The translations under genes and the position numbers were made by a program. 64,000 bases of DNA, from assembly GCA_907163375.1 (NCBI GenBank), contig CAJQUW010012711.1:62001-126000 (forward strand), in the 5' to 3' direction. Origin of the DNA: Prostheceraeus crozeri (taxonomy: Eukaryota > Platyhelminthes > Polycladida > Euryleptidae). The notes beneath the pieces are model-generated. The model ran no database searches. It was given only the letters and a program-made list of their open reading frames with translations, and was not told the origin of the DNA. Shown in pieces: positions 1 through 10,263 of this stretch (its first letter is position 1; each line of letters opens with the position of its first letter).

Positions 1-67
1 GTTGAGATTTTCCACACCGGTTACCGGTTGGGTTGGGTCGAGTAAAACCTGACCGGTTACAACCCTG
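1..67. mobile_element. Right terminus of a hAT-like DNA transposon (cut by window edge)
   Basis: The segment ends in ACCGGTTACAACCCTG; read on the minus strand this is a CAGGGTTGT-type start, the usual form of hAT ends. It holds repeated ACCGGT/TAACCGGT motifs as a subterminal repeat would. The next 8 bases (68-75, gtgcatac) would be the target duplication, but the left end lies outside the window, so this cannot be confirmed. Confidence 0.4.
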
Positions 68-75
68 GTGCATAC

Positions 76-1530
76 GCATTTGATTTTGAAGAGTATTCTT
101 CATGTAGGTTAGAGCGGAAGGCTGCTCGTATTAACTCAGCGGCAACATAAGCTCCGCTCGCTTTTGGCCTTATGGATGTATAACAGGCACAATTATCATT
201 GCCCACAGTGCCATTGTTCTTTCGAAAATTGCACCTCATTAAAAATGAATAATTAATTTATGTTGAGCCTTTACATACGTATATATTTGTTTCATTATGC
301 AAGTATGTATTCATATAGCCCTTTTTATGTAGCCAAGCAAACTTTCTCTCATTAGACTCACAAAGACGAATAATCAATGAAGCTATTCTGTAACTAGAAT
401 TTATTAAAAACTTAGCGACTATCAAATTGTGACAGTGAGGAAATTGAGTTGATGTCCAAATAACGAAAGACGAATTCATTCAGGGAATTTCAGAATTTAT
501 GCGAATCTTCAACTAAGATTTACATTTTAACTTACTTTTATTTTTTTAACTCATGAAAATCTTTAAGACCTGAGCCCTTTCTTTTATTGCGAACTCTTCT
601 GAGGATTTTAGGCAACACATTATGTTTACATAAGTAAGTCAACCAATTTTATCATAGAAAACAATGTAACTTGATAAATTTATCGATGATAAATGTCAAC
701 ATTGATGGGATTTTTCAAACTGATTGGAAAAGTATAATAGATGCAATCACTTCCGAGGTCAATTTGGATTTAATTCAATAGATTGACGTTTTGCAAAATA
801 TGGAAAGGATGGCTACAATGCGAGAGTAGGCTATATTAATTAATAATTCATGGCTTCAAATATTCAAGTAAAGAAACTAAAAATTGCCTTATTCTCTGTC
901 CTATTTTGTAGCATATGTTATGAATACAATGAAAAAGTGAATTGTCAAATAAAAACAAAATCAGGTTGTCTTAATTTGCATAGCTAATGTGTCGCGTTGA
1001 TTTTATCGGGTATTTATTAAGTACCACTTTTCGCACAGTACTGACATTCCGTCTAAGTTTGACAATCAGTAATAATAAGCAAATGATGCTTTTTGAAAAC
1101 AAAATCTTAATAGAATAATAAATATTGAATTCCATCAACTATTGAAAATGAGAGCTGACCTGAATATTTAATTATTATGCACAATTGTCAAAATATTGTT
1201 ATTGAACTGCGCACATGCATCTCAAATTACTCCGAGTATGGCTACATGTTTGATTAAGGAGTTTCATTATTTTTAGCGGTGTGACTAGGTCTGCTGATGA
1301 TTCCTGATATTAGATGAAATGGCTGCTGATTTTAAGCCTCTTCACATTTTGCATCTTATAATGCAAATTGAATTTATTGTTCTATTTACAAGCTGCTTTG
1401 AAATTTGCAAGATGTTGAAGTGCAGTATGTATAAGTATAATGATTCATAGTATTCATTCGATAAAAGTAAATTCACAATAAAATTCACAGATAAGCCACA
1501 GTTAATTCACAGATAAAGTTAATGTTAATT
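76..1530. other. AT-rich intergenic DNA, no gene seen
   Basis: Only short, composition-driven open frames are present on either strand. I see no protein motif, RNA gene or repeat structure that I can support here. Confidence 0.6.
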
Positions 1531-1670
1531 TCAGTGAAATGGAGCGAAGTAGATCGAAATTAGGAGCGGAGCGGATATTTAACAAACTGGTCGGAGCGGA
1601 TCAGGACCTTAAAATGTTTAGAGGAAACGGAGCGGGATGAGGCTCAAATGGAGCGGAGTCTGACGTATTT
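1531..1670. repeat. GGAGCGG-rich block, left of the hAT copy
   Basis: The motif GGAGCGG (also GGAGCGA, GGAGCGGAGCGG) recurs about eight times in 140 bp. A second cluster with GGAGCGG/GAGCAGAGCGG lies on the far side of the inserted 2.3 kb hAT (4425-4560). Such clusters are typical of hAT subterminal regions, so both blocks may be the two ends of an older element into which the 2072-4374 copy inserted. I could not define termini or a target duplication for it. Confidence 0.35.
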
Positions 1671-2063
1671 CAGTGCAATATATCTCTGCCGCTGATAAGG
1701 GAACAGCGAAAGCTGCATCTGGACGATTTTTTAAAATAGCTCGTCTAAATGGCGATATAGGCATACTTGACACGAGCGAGAATTTGTTGAAATCAGAGCC
1801 ACTACAAATACATTACTCCGACATGAAAAACGTTGGTTTCGAACCTAAAGTGCTCATATTTTTGACAATTCACGTATTCATGTCATCGTTCAAATCTCAA
1901 TATGAAGAATAGTCAGTGTGAGCAAATGAATTCGAAGTCAAAATTGGCTTAATTCCAATGTTTTTTGCTAAATTTCTCGTGAGGACTATTTTTCCTCTTG
2001 AGATTTGAGCGATCTTCATTCCAAGAATATCAACATTCATAGAAAAAGTCCATCGTATGACTA
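1671..2063. other. Flank with one unrecognised short ORF
   Basis: An open frame of about 79 codons lies at 1673-1912 on the plus strand. It has no motif I recognise and no clear start context. It may be part of the presumed older GGAGCGG element or be chance. Confidence 0.3.
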
Positions 2064-2071
2064 GTTCAAAG

Positions 2072-4374
2072 CAGGGCTGTGGAGCCGATGCGTTATCTCA
2101 TCGGCTCCGGCTCCACGACACTGATGTGAAAGGCTCCGGCTCGGCTCCGGCTTCAAATTCAGGTTCTATCTATGCTGGTTATCCTGGATCCGTTGAACGG
2201 GTTTTTGGATAACGGTGTGGCCTTTAGAGGCTTGCTACAATCATCAAATTAGTTTTCATTAACAAGCAACGACTTAAGTTAATAATAAAAATGATAATAG
2301 CCTAATATAATGACAAATAACATACTTGTCATATATTTTTGCATGAATTGACTATCTCTGAAAGATAAAATAAAGTTATAGCCAGGATTGGTTAAATTAG
2401 ATAAAGATCTCCCGCACTGGCTAAATATAAATTGGCCTAGCCTGCAACCAGTCTACTACGAGGCTACATTAAATAAGACCACATGAGTGATGATGATATA
2501 CCTAATTAGCCGTCACAGGGGCCGAATAGTAGTATAAGCTTTTTAACAAAGCTTGAATATGAAACTGAATAGCGTATGCCTCTAAATAGCTTATAGGGCC
2601 TGTATCTACTCGAACATGGAAAGGGTATCGGCTATATAGCCAAATATACCGTATCAATAAAGATATCAATTGCTTTATTGAATATTAAAGTGTATATAGG
2701 CTAGCTTAGGTTGTTATTTGTTATTTGTTATTGCCTTTATTCAATAGTCTGTTGGTCCATGAATAATATGATCGGTGGGTAGCCCACGACTCATCATCTG
2801 TAGAAATTGTAATTTAGATAGCCTCATTGCAGTGTAGGCTAGAAATGTACAATTGAAAATTATACTTAAAAAATTAAAAATATCTAATTTAGGACAAGTT
2901 TTGTAATTCTATGCAGCACACTTAATAAGTTAAGGCTTAACTTACATTATATTAATTCCGTATTTTTCATTATGGCGTAAAGTTGCACTAAATAATTCAT
3001 CAATGATTCATGTACATTATTATATTCAATTTATGTATAACACATTACCACTATTCCTCTGATGATGGTTAGGCTGATGAAACTGAACTCGGAGTATCAC
3101 ACAGTATGTTGCAGGGTGCTATGCATAATAAAAATTTGACTGCGAGCACCAAGCAGAAATCCCATCTACTTTGCTAGCTTTCGAATGCGCGTGCGGTTTA
3201 ATGTCACAGACAATAGAAAAGGGAGGTCAAAAGGCGCCTTTATTGAGAGCGTCTCAGTCTTTTTTTATTGTTTACATATAAGTCAGCATGATATCAGCAT
3301 AAAGTGTTGACAGACGGAAAAAATAATAATGAAAATTCTTGAAATCCACAGGTCTATGACATTTGGGGAAATATTATTACACGATACGTCTCTTGTGCAG
3401 TCCTCCCCCCCCCCATTTTTTCTCTGGTCAAAAGATGCAGCACCACTGGATGTCCGTTTCAGCATCACCGGTTTGAGTGAAGCATTCCGTGCTGTTGTAA
3501 AAATCTACGTGGGTAATTGCGATGTCATGGTCGCAAACTTCGTCAGCAAGTCAACATTGTAATTTGCCTTCGGGTTTTTCGCATTGAAATATACCCTTTG
3601 AATTTTGAAGTCAAAAGAAATTCATTGTGAATGAGATACCTTTAAAATAATAGGGCGCTACTAGAAGTGGCTGGGTCGCTTATTGCTATAGCCATGTGAG
3701 GACTTGTAGTCAGGTCATTCGTGTGAGTGTGAAGAGTTATCCCTCCAATCAAAATTGATCAAATTGAATAATCGATTGTTTTGAAAAATTGTAGGTGGGG
3801 GGACTGAACAAGAGCCTACAATACAATCTAAGGAAATTGGCATTGTCACAGATGCCAGTAGCTTCTGCCAGTAGCCATACCGATAGATGATAGCCTACAT
3901 AGTAACCGTATTAGATTTAAGACATTGCGCAAGAAATGTAGCTATATTATCTTTGCTGACTGAACTGGAAATGTGTACATAAATGACTGGCGACTTGTCT
4001 CTAGGAATCTACAATCATCTAGTTAGCATGCATATAAAGAGTCTTCAAATTAATGGATTTTGGAGAATACGTTGTCAATATGGAAATTAGTCTTACGAAA
4101 CATATGCAATAAAAAGATATTACACATGTGTGTAAATATATAATAAATATAATACAAAAGAAGGCGGCAACTGCAAAGAAAGATATCGTGGAGGACAGAT
4201 CATTGGTATACTTAAATGATTTAATTTTTTTATGATGCCAATTAATAACTTTCAAAATTCTAGATTTATATCAAAGCTCAAACTATTGGAGCCGGAGCCT
4301 TTGTGATAAATCGGCTCCGGCTCCGACCAAAACCATCGGCTCCTTAAGGCTCCGGCTCCGGCTCCACAGCCCTG
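2072..4374 (+). mobile_element. Non-autonomous hAT transposon, copy 1
   Basis: The left end reads CAGGGCTGTGGAGCCG and the right end, on the opposite strand, CAGGGCTGTGGAGCCGGAGC, a classic hAT CAGGG terminus followed by GGAGCC subterminal repeats. It is flanked by an exact 8-bp duplication GTTCAAAG (2064-2071 and 4375-4382), the length hAT transposases make. The 2303-bp body carries no transposase-like frame. A second copy lies in reverse orientation at 29186-33319 and is nearly collinear over the whole length, so the family transposed here at least twice, and recently. It sits between two GGAGCGG blocks. Confidence 0.9.
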
Positions 4375-4424
4375 GTTCAAAGGCAAATATGTCGTTTTCC
4401 CGATTGAAATTGAATGCGGGTAGT

Positions 4425-4560
4425 TGAAAAATATAGCCGGAGCAGAGCGGGACTCCACAAAAAATTCGCAGCAGAGCAGGATCCACGAATCCAAGAAAAA
4501 TTAGTCAAAGCGAAGTGGAGCGGAATTGGCAGTTGCATGCCGCTCCACATTACTAGTTTA
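4425..4560. repeat. GGAGCGG-rich block, right of the hAT copy
   Basis: Contains AGCAGAGCGGGA, GAAGTGGAGCGGAATT and, at its far end, CCGCTCCAC in opposite orientation. It is the counterpart of the block at 1531-1670, possibly the other end of one interrupted hAT element. Confidence 0.35.
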
Positions 4561-6012
4561 CTTAAAATCTCCGGATTGCTAAATAGCTTCTTGATAAAGT
4601 AACACCATTTGACCTCAAATTCGAGGCTCCTCTTTATCGATATTTTGATTAACATTAAAGTGCAACAAAATTCGATAATTTCGCTTAGTGCTTCCACAGC
4701 AGTCCGGAATTTTTAAAACATAATTCAAGCCTATTTAAGTCGAGGTCGACTCCAAAATAATGGCCAAAATAAGACATGAACTTTGCTTGATTTGGTACCT
4801 TTACTGTGAAATGCGTATGCTTGAACATGAATAAATAGAAAAAATGTACACATAAATAATTCAAACTGAATTGAACATCACAAGCCTTAAACACGAACTA
4901 TAAAAGGGAAGAGTATGGAGTAATTGAAGCTGCAAAATTTAAATGCAATACAAGCATAGATGCTAGAAATATCGTCATGCAGAATAATGCCTATAAGCTT
5001 AATGCTAAGTATTTAATCTTACTTTTAAATACTTTTAGAAATTTAAAATTCTAAAATTGAAATTTGCATTCTGAGAGAGAATAACAGACATATTAGCATG
5101 ATGACAAGAGGCGGTCAAGCATTTTATGCATTTTTATTTGCACTTTATTGAGCAGTCTATCTCAAGATGTTTATGTGTGGAATTTTAAGAATTTTTCAAG
5201 AAAGCGGTATTTACTTTTGTAACTTTCTTGCATTTAAGATTTGTAAGATAGCTTTGCTTACTTTATGCTATTCCTGTATACATACAATTCATGATGAAAG
5301 ATCGTGCTGAAATATCGAAACTTCAAGGTTGGACAGCAGGCCTACAGTATCTCAGGTAATCTCAGGCGAGTATCATTAGTCTCTATTACCTGAGAGACTG
5401 CACTATCCAAGCTTAAAGTGTTCGTGACACGAAATATTGTTGTAAGAAAAGAGTTTGTAATTGCAAATATTGTAATTCGAAGGAAATACAAAAAAGGAGA
5501 GCCAGACAGCAGGCATGTGATTGCATTAATACATGTAATCCGTTTTTAATGTTTTGCATTATCTTCTCTCAATTATATAACATATTTTATCGTAGATAAT
5601 GGAAATTCAACTTAAGTGGTCCATCTGTGGAGGTTTCTATGCCAACTTGCATGGACCATTTCGTGCACGGTCCAGCTTATATAGTACAATTTAAATATTT
5701 TTCGCGGCCGGCCATGAATTGATCCACGTAAAGAGTTAGTTCGAAAAAGATATTTTATGCTAACACTTGTCCGTAATCCACGGACAGTAAAATGTACACG
5801 TGTTGCGACTCTGCGAAAGGCATGCTGCATTAAGGTACTTTCAGCAGCAGATGTGTTGACTTAGAAGAATTCGACTCATCGAATTCGCCTAGAAGAGTGT
5901 TTCTCAAGCTTTTTTCCTCATCGCCCAGTTTTTATATCAAGTCAATAATCGACCCCTCGCTTATCATATTATACATAGCAGTACGTTTGATGGAAAATAC
6001 AACGCAATTCGT
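4561..6012. other. Intergenic DNA, no gene seen
   Basis: Short open frames only. A small inverted pair GGACCA/TGGTCC-like around 5620-5670 is visible but carries no further signal. I support no feature here. Confidence 0.55.
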
Positions 6013-6083
6013 TTATAAGATGAGAGAAGTCCTTGCTTTGATGGTTTTCTTTATTTTAGCAACATGTGCGAGGCCTTTCAGCC
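6013..6083 (+). repeat. 71-bp inverted copy of the Penelope fragment's upstream end
   Basis: This stretch is the near-perfect reverse complement of 7357-7427, which lies just upstream of the GIY-YIG frame on the minus strand. Penelope-like elements often insert with inverted or partly tandem pieces of themselves at their ends, so this is most likely part of the same insertion. Confidence 0.6.
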
Positions 6084-6303
6084 GCTACAGGTGACCATTG
6101 TCAGGCAAGTGAATGAAGAAAAGATTGCCGGTGATGAGCTCAAGTCATCACGTGCACTTTTCATTCAACCCGGAACATAGCATTGATTGTCCAAAATAAA
6201 ATACAATACGATAAGCGAAAATACAAAAACAAAACTACTACTACTACTAAAATCGACAGTAGAAGTAATGAAAGCTAGAAAGATACAAGAGAAAAGTAAA
6301 ACG

Positions 6304-7427
6304 TCAAAAATTCCAGCAACTGCTTAAAGAAAACTTCACTCGATTGACCGATGCATATCTCTCAGTCCAAAATGCTTCTTTTATCAATCTTCTCCTCCAT
6401 ACCTGTTCTCTGTCCACCACCTCCATCCTCTCAAAGGCCACACTATGACCGCTTTCAAATACATGCCGTTCAACGTTGATATCTTTGACTGCTTTTCTGC
6501 AGGGATGCGGAGTCCTATCATTTTTATAGGACTCCGACTCCGACTCCTGGTGGCAAGTATATAAGCCTAGTTTTTTGAAAAATTAACTGGTAGCCTACAT
6601 CATAGATCATTATAGGCTTACCTGAACCTATCTTCAGTGATCATTGCATCACTCAATCATTTTCTATGATAGTTGATCAGATGTGGCTTTCAGTTGGATA
6701 CATGCGACTCGGCTCCTCCCATCTTCTTGATGTGTGCTTAACACGGTTTTTCTCCAGTCTCTATTAGGCAGAAAAATCTCCCATCCTTCTCCAAAAAATA
6801 TGAGTACTTTTTCGATTTTAATATGTGCTTTAGAGGAGCCATCACACACGATTAACGTGAGGCCAAGAGGTAATGTTCTCAAACAAACTAGTATTTCATT
6901 TTTGTCTCTGATGTGACCTTTGGTGTGATCGAGGCTAGGAAGGCTTGTCTTCTGTACTAAATAACCGAGTGAAAAGACAATCCTTTATTCACTGTCACAG
7001 TTCATTCCCTCAACTATTATAACCTTTGTATGCAGCAGTGTCTCTGTACTGTTGTTTGACGGAGAAAGTTGGCATCAAGACAATGACAGCTATGCACGAG
7101 AGTAAATAATTTGCTTGTATTATGTTATTTCGGGTCTAGTTATAGGCCGGAGTCCGGAGTCCTATCACTTGATAGGACTCCGACTCCAGCAAAAATGATA
7201 GGGAATAACTCCGGGATTCCGACTCCGACTCCGCATCCCTGCTTTTCTGTGCTCTTTTCTTCTCTCATGTAATGAGCGGCCTGACTCTCCAACATACGAC
7301 CAACCACATTGAGGATCCGCACATGAGATACGATACACCACGCCAAAGTCCTTCGAGGCTGAAAGGACTCGCACATGTTGCTAAAATAAAGAAAACCATC
7401 AAAGCAAGGACTTCTCTCATCTTATAA
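6304..7427 (-). pseudogene. Penelope-like element, C-terminal GIY-YIG endonuclease fragment
   Basis: On the minus strand from about 7376 the frame reads GVVYRISC, then WSYVGESGRSLHERRKEH. These are the GIY-YIG nuclease signature (here GVVY and YVG, followed by the catalytic R-x-x-E-H motif) at the C-terminus of Penelope-like retroelements. The reading stops at a hAT insertion (6500-7241) and resumes in matching sense on its far side with HVFESGHSVAF and EAFWTERYASVNR, the conserved GIY-YIG tail, ending in a stop at 6304-6306. No reverse transcriptase domain belonging to this copy is present, so it is a 5'-truncated insertion. The upstream sequence shows a pyrimidine tract and AG (TTTCTTTATTTTAG), which could be a splice acceptor. 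A 71-bp inverted duplicate lies at 6013-6083. Confidence 0.82.
6500..7241. mobile_element. Short non-autonomous hAT (742 bp) inserted in the Penelope fragment
   Basis: The left end is CAGGGATGCGGAGTCC and the right end, reverse complemented, CAGGGATGCGGAGTCGGAGT, with GGAGTC subterminal repeats. An exact 8-bp duplication CTTTTCTG flanks it (6492-6499 and 7242-7249). It is too short to encode a transposase. The ends resemble but differ from the GGAGCC family at 2072 and 29186, so it is a sister subfamily. It splits the GIY-YIG coding sequence and is therefore younger than that insertion. Confidence 0.9.
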
Positions 7428-7785
7428 ATTAATGGCTGGTCCTTTATTTTCTGAAAAACGTAATTCGAATACCATTGATTTTATACATTTTCGTTTTGAC
7501 CAGGTGTAACTCAATAGTGAGCGCAGAAATCATGGTCAATACAATTGACATACATATGACATATAGGCCTGTTCTTTCTTGATATAAATTCTTGGTGAAT
7601 AATTTTCAAAGCATACATTCGAGTAGTCATCTTTGCTTTAACTGACATAAATCGAAGACATGGCATTCATGCTAGATTTTTATTTAGTACAGGTAATAAA
7701 GGTAGTCTTAGATTGTCTTAATTTCTGACAATCTAATATTTGACTTTCTGATTTAGTTATCCATGTTTGCTAGATTAGTTAATAC
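7428..7785. other. Intergenic DNA, nothing recognised
   Basis: AT-rich with short chance frames. I see no repeat ends or genes. Confidence 0.5.
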
Positions 7786-8905
7786 TTAAGCTACGTTCAC
7801 ACACGAGAGAAGAACCTGAGAGTTGACCTCAAATCAAACCTGAAACTGAGACCAACCCGTTCACATTTGAGAGAGAGAGAGATCTCAGGAAAAGAGCTGC
7901 CCCTCATTTTCATGAGCCACTCCTTCACTTAACTATCGACGCTGAGACTCGCTGAGACATGACCTAAGAAAAGCTGAGACCTAGGTCTCAGATCAGTTCA
8001 CATCACCGACATCAGGTCGCAGATAAATTAAAAAATGTTTCTATCATATGGTTTCTATTTGTATCTTTTTGTTGCGCTAACTCTCAGGTTCCGTTCAGAC
8101 TATGTGAGAGTTTGATGAGACTCCTGATTCATTTATATGTCAGGTTTTTAACTTCAACTAAGGACTGTTTCACACATGCGACTTTTTACAGCACGATTGT
8201 CGCTAAAATATGCAATTGGTCTTTCACATTGGGCTTCGATTTCTGCGACTGTCAATCATCGGACGAACCATTTCGATCTCTCGATTTCATGAGACATAGA
8301 AAGTGGATGTGTCTTGGCCTATTAGAGAAGGATTTGAACCAAAATTACTCTGAAGGCAGGCTTAAGTTGTTTTTGTTCTTGTTTTCATCGAAATTGGTAG
8401 GAAATTTATTACAATTATTTCGGTATAATATTCAAATTCAGCATAAAATATTCCTATTTCTGCTATTTTGTCTCGCCGTCTGCTATGTGTAACAGACATG
8501 CAAGCTCATTTGATAGACATAAAAATCTCAGTAACCTATTCAATCAGTTCATCGATGAAAGTGGTCGATTGCGTCATCATTCATAGCACAAGTCAACACA
8601 TTTTCACGAAGGGACCACTTTCAGAATGGAAAATTCGACTGAATAGCATCTCAATTTACAATTTTAGGTACGGGTTGTACATATGAAATCGATAGGGTTT
8701 CTTGCAATTTCATTCCTGTGTAAAATATTCGGCAGGTCTTCGCTTTCGGCTATTTTTTTCTAATAAATATAGCTTTTTCCTAATAAATGCTAATTGACCT
8801 CCTAAATAGACATTTTATCTATAAGCTTATATGTACTCGCGTCATCAACTTGTTTACGTAGGGTGTTGAATGCATTGTTATTTTTACATAATGAATAACT
8901 TAGAT
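7786..8905 (+). repeat. CTGAGAC/GTTCACAC dispersed repeat, copy A
   Basis: Starts TTAAGCTACGTTCACAC and is rich in CTGAGAC, TTCACAC and CAGGTT words. It is collinear with 21187-21681 over its first ~320 bp and again near 8840-8905 (GTTTACGTAGG onward), with unrelated sequence in between. A diverged relative in reverse orientation lies at 28345-28752. The TTAA-type start suggests a non-autonomous piggyBac- or Kolobok-like DNA element, but no matching right terminus was found. An open frame of 126 codons at 8112-8492 in the middle part is not recognised. A GA microsatellite sits near 7870. Confidence 0.6.
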
Positions 8906-9251
8906 AAGTTTTGCTTAGAAGCGCAAAATGTTTCACGATCAATTCTTGTTTTATATTCACGACGCGTTTCGTCTGCTCTCAGTCAGGCGTTACAGCAGAA
9001 TGATCTAAAACGTACGTACACAAAATGATTACAGTTAATTTACATATCAAGGTTAGTCAGAAGCGGAGAAACAGAAATCAATAAAGTCACGATACGCACA
9101 CACTATTACAACGTAGAAGACAGATATTCATGAATAATGGACAATAGACGGAATGAAAGAATGAAAATAATGCTGATAGAAGGCAGTAGGCTATGTCAAG
9201 ACAGAGGTTGAAGTGAAATTGAATAAAAACAATTAAAACAGCAACAAGGCT
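8906..9251. other. Intergenic DNA, nothing recognised
   Basis: No gene or element supported between the dispersed repeat and the SINE target duplication. Confidence 0.45.
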
Positions 9252-9268
9252 TATTTCTTAAAAGGAAT

Positions 9269-9448
9269 GAATCTTTAACGTCACTACTCCTCATAATGGG
9301 GACATAGTCAGACTTTTCTGGAGCGTTGTAGTACTTTTTGTTCTGATGCCCTTCCTGCCGACTTCCAATGACACTTTCGGGACTCGACCTCTGGACCGAA
9401 ATATTGTCAGGCCAAGTATTTAACCACTGTGCCACGGAAACTACCCTA
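9269..9448 (-). mobile_element. tRNA-derived SINE with 17-bp target duplication
   Basis: On the minus strand the 5' part reads GTGGCACAGTGG (RNA polymerase III A box, TGGCNNAGTGG) and about 45 bp later GGTCGAGTCCC (B box, GGTTCGANTCC). The body follows with GGCAGGAAGGGCATC, a word common in tRNA-derived SINEs of marine invertebrates. The unit is bounded by the exact direct repeat TATTTCTTAAAAGGAAT (9252-9268 and 9449-9465), the length expected of LINE-mediated insertion. The perfect duplication points to a fairly recent insertion. The tail is not a long poly-A. Mature tRNA folding is not expected because the 3' body is unrelated. Confidence 0.88.
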
Positions 9449-9465
9449 TATTTCTTAAAAGGAAT

Positions 9466-10263
9466 CAGTAATCGAATATGCTGTTTGGATTCAGCGAACA
9501 CCTTTTTTCATTCTGTAATTGCCATTGCAAATATACAACACAAGTCTGCATTGCATAGGCTTTTATACATCATATTCTGTTCTTTATGTAGTTGTACATG
9601 AAGATAACACATCGCTAGTCTACCTCTTATATTGTGGGCCTATTGCATTTTGACAATAAGTTTAATTTAAACCATTCAATGTTTTCTCTTCCTGTTTCTG
9701 AACTATGATAATAGGGAAGTCAAGTGGACAATTAATGATTTGAACGATATTTGCTTGCTGTTCATCACCAAAAAACGCAAACGTCGATCAGTTTAAGTTC
9801 ATATCTGAAAAAAGTAATCACTATTCAAGTTCAAGATCACAATTTTCGTGAAGTCGTTCAGTTTAACGGCGATAAGCCATGTTCTGTCAACAAGTAATCT
9901 GCTCTCATTTGTATCAACTTCCTAATTTTGCCCAATTTTAGGAGGGGATCACAAACAAGTATTTTCTTTTATTCAAAATATTTCAATTATATTATTGACA
10001 ATAATACATACTATACTGCTCATTAAAGCACTACTGAAATATATGTACACATTTATAATGTAGGCTATCTACCAAGCATTAAAACGCACATAAGCATGAA
10101 AGCCAATACAACAATGAAAAATGACAGAATGACATTACTTATCTACTACCATTCATCCATCAAGAAGACATGATTCTTGATTTTGTTAGGTGTCAATTAT
10201 AATCCCGAGCGTCTAAAACTAGGTGGCATCCGGTGCCCATTGCACGACGCTGCTGCCCTTAAC
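9466..10263. other. Downstream flank of the 573-aa gene
   Basis: Holds no second gene. A minus-strand AATAAA (plus-strand TTTATT near 9968) is a possible poly-A signal for the gene ending at 10264, which would give a 3' UTR of about 300 bp. Confidence 0.4.

Noticed and set aside
4019-4255. Hydrophobic 78-codon frame inside hAT copy 1 as a membrane protein
   Set aside because: The AT-rich composition gives Ile/Phe/Leu codons by default; copy 2 keeps only a version with changes, and no start context or domain is seen.
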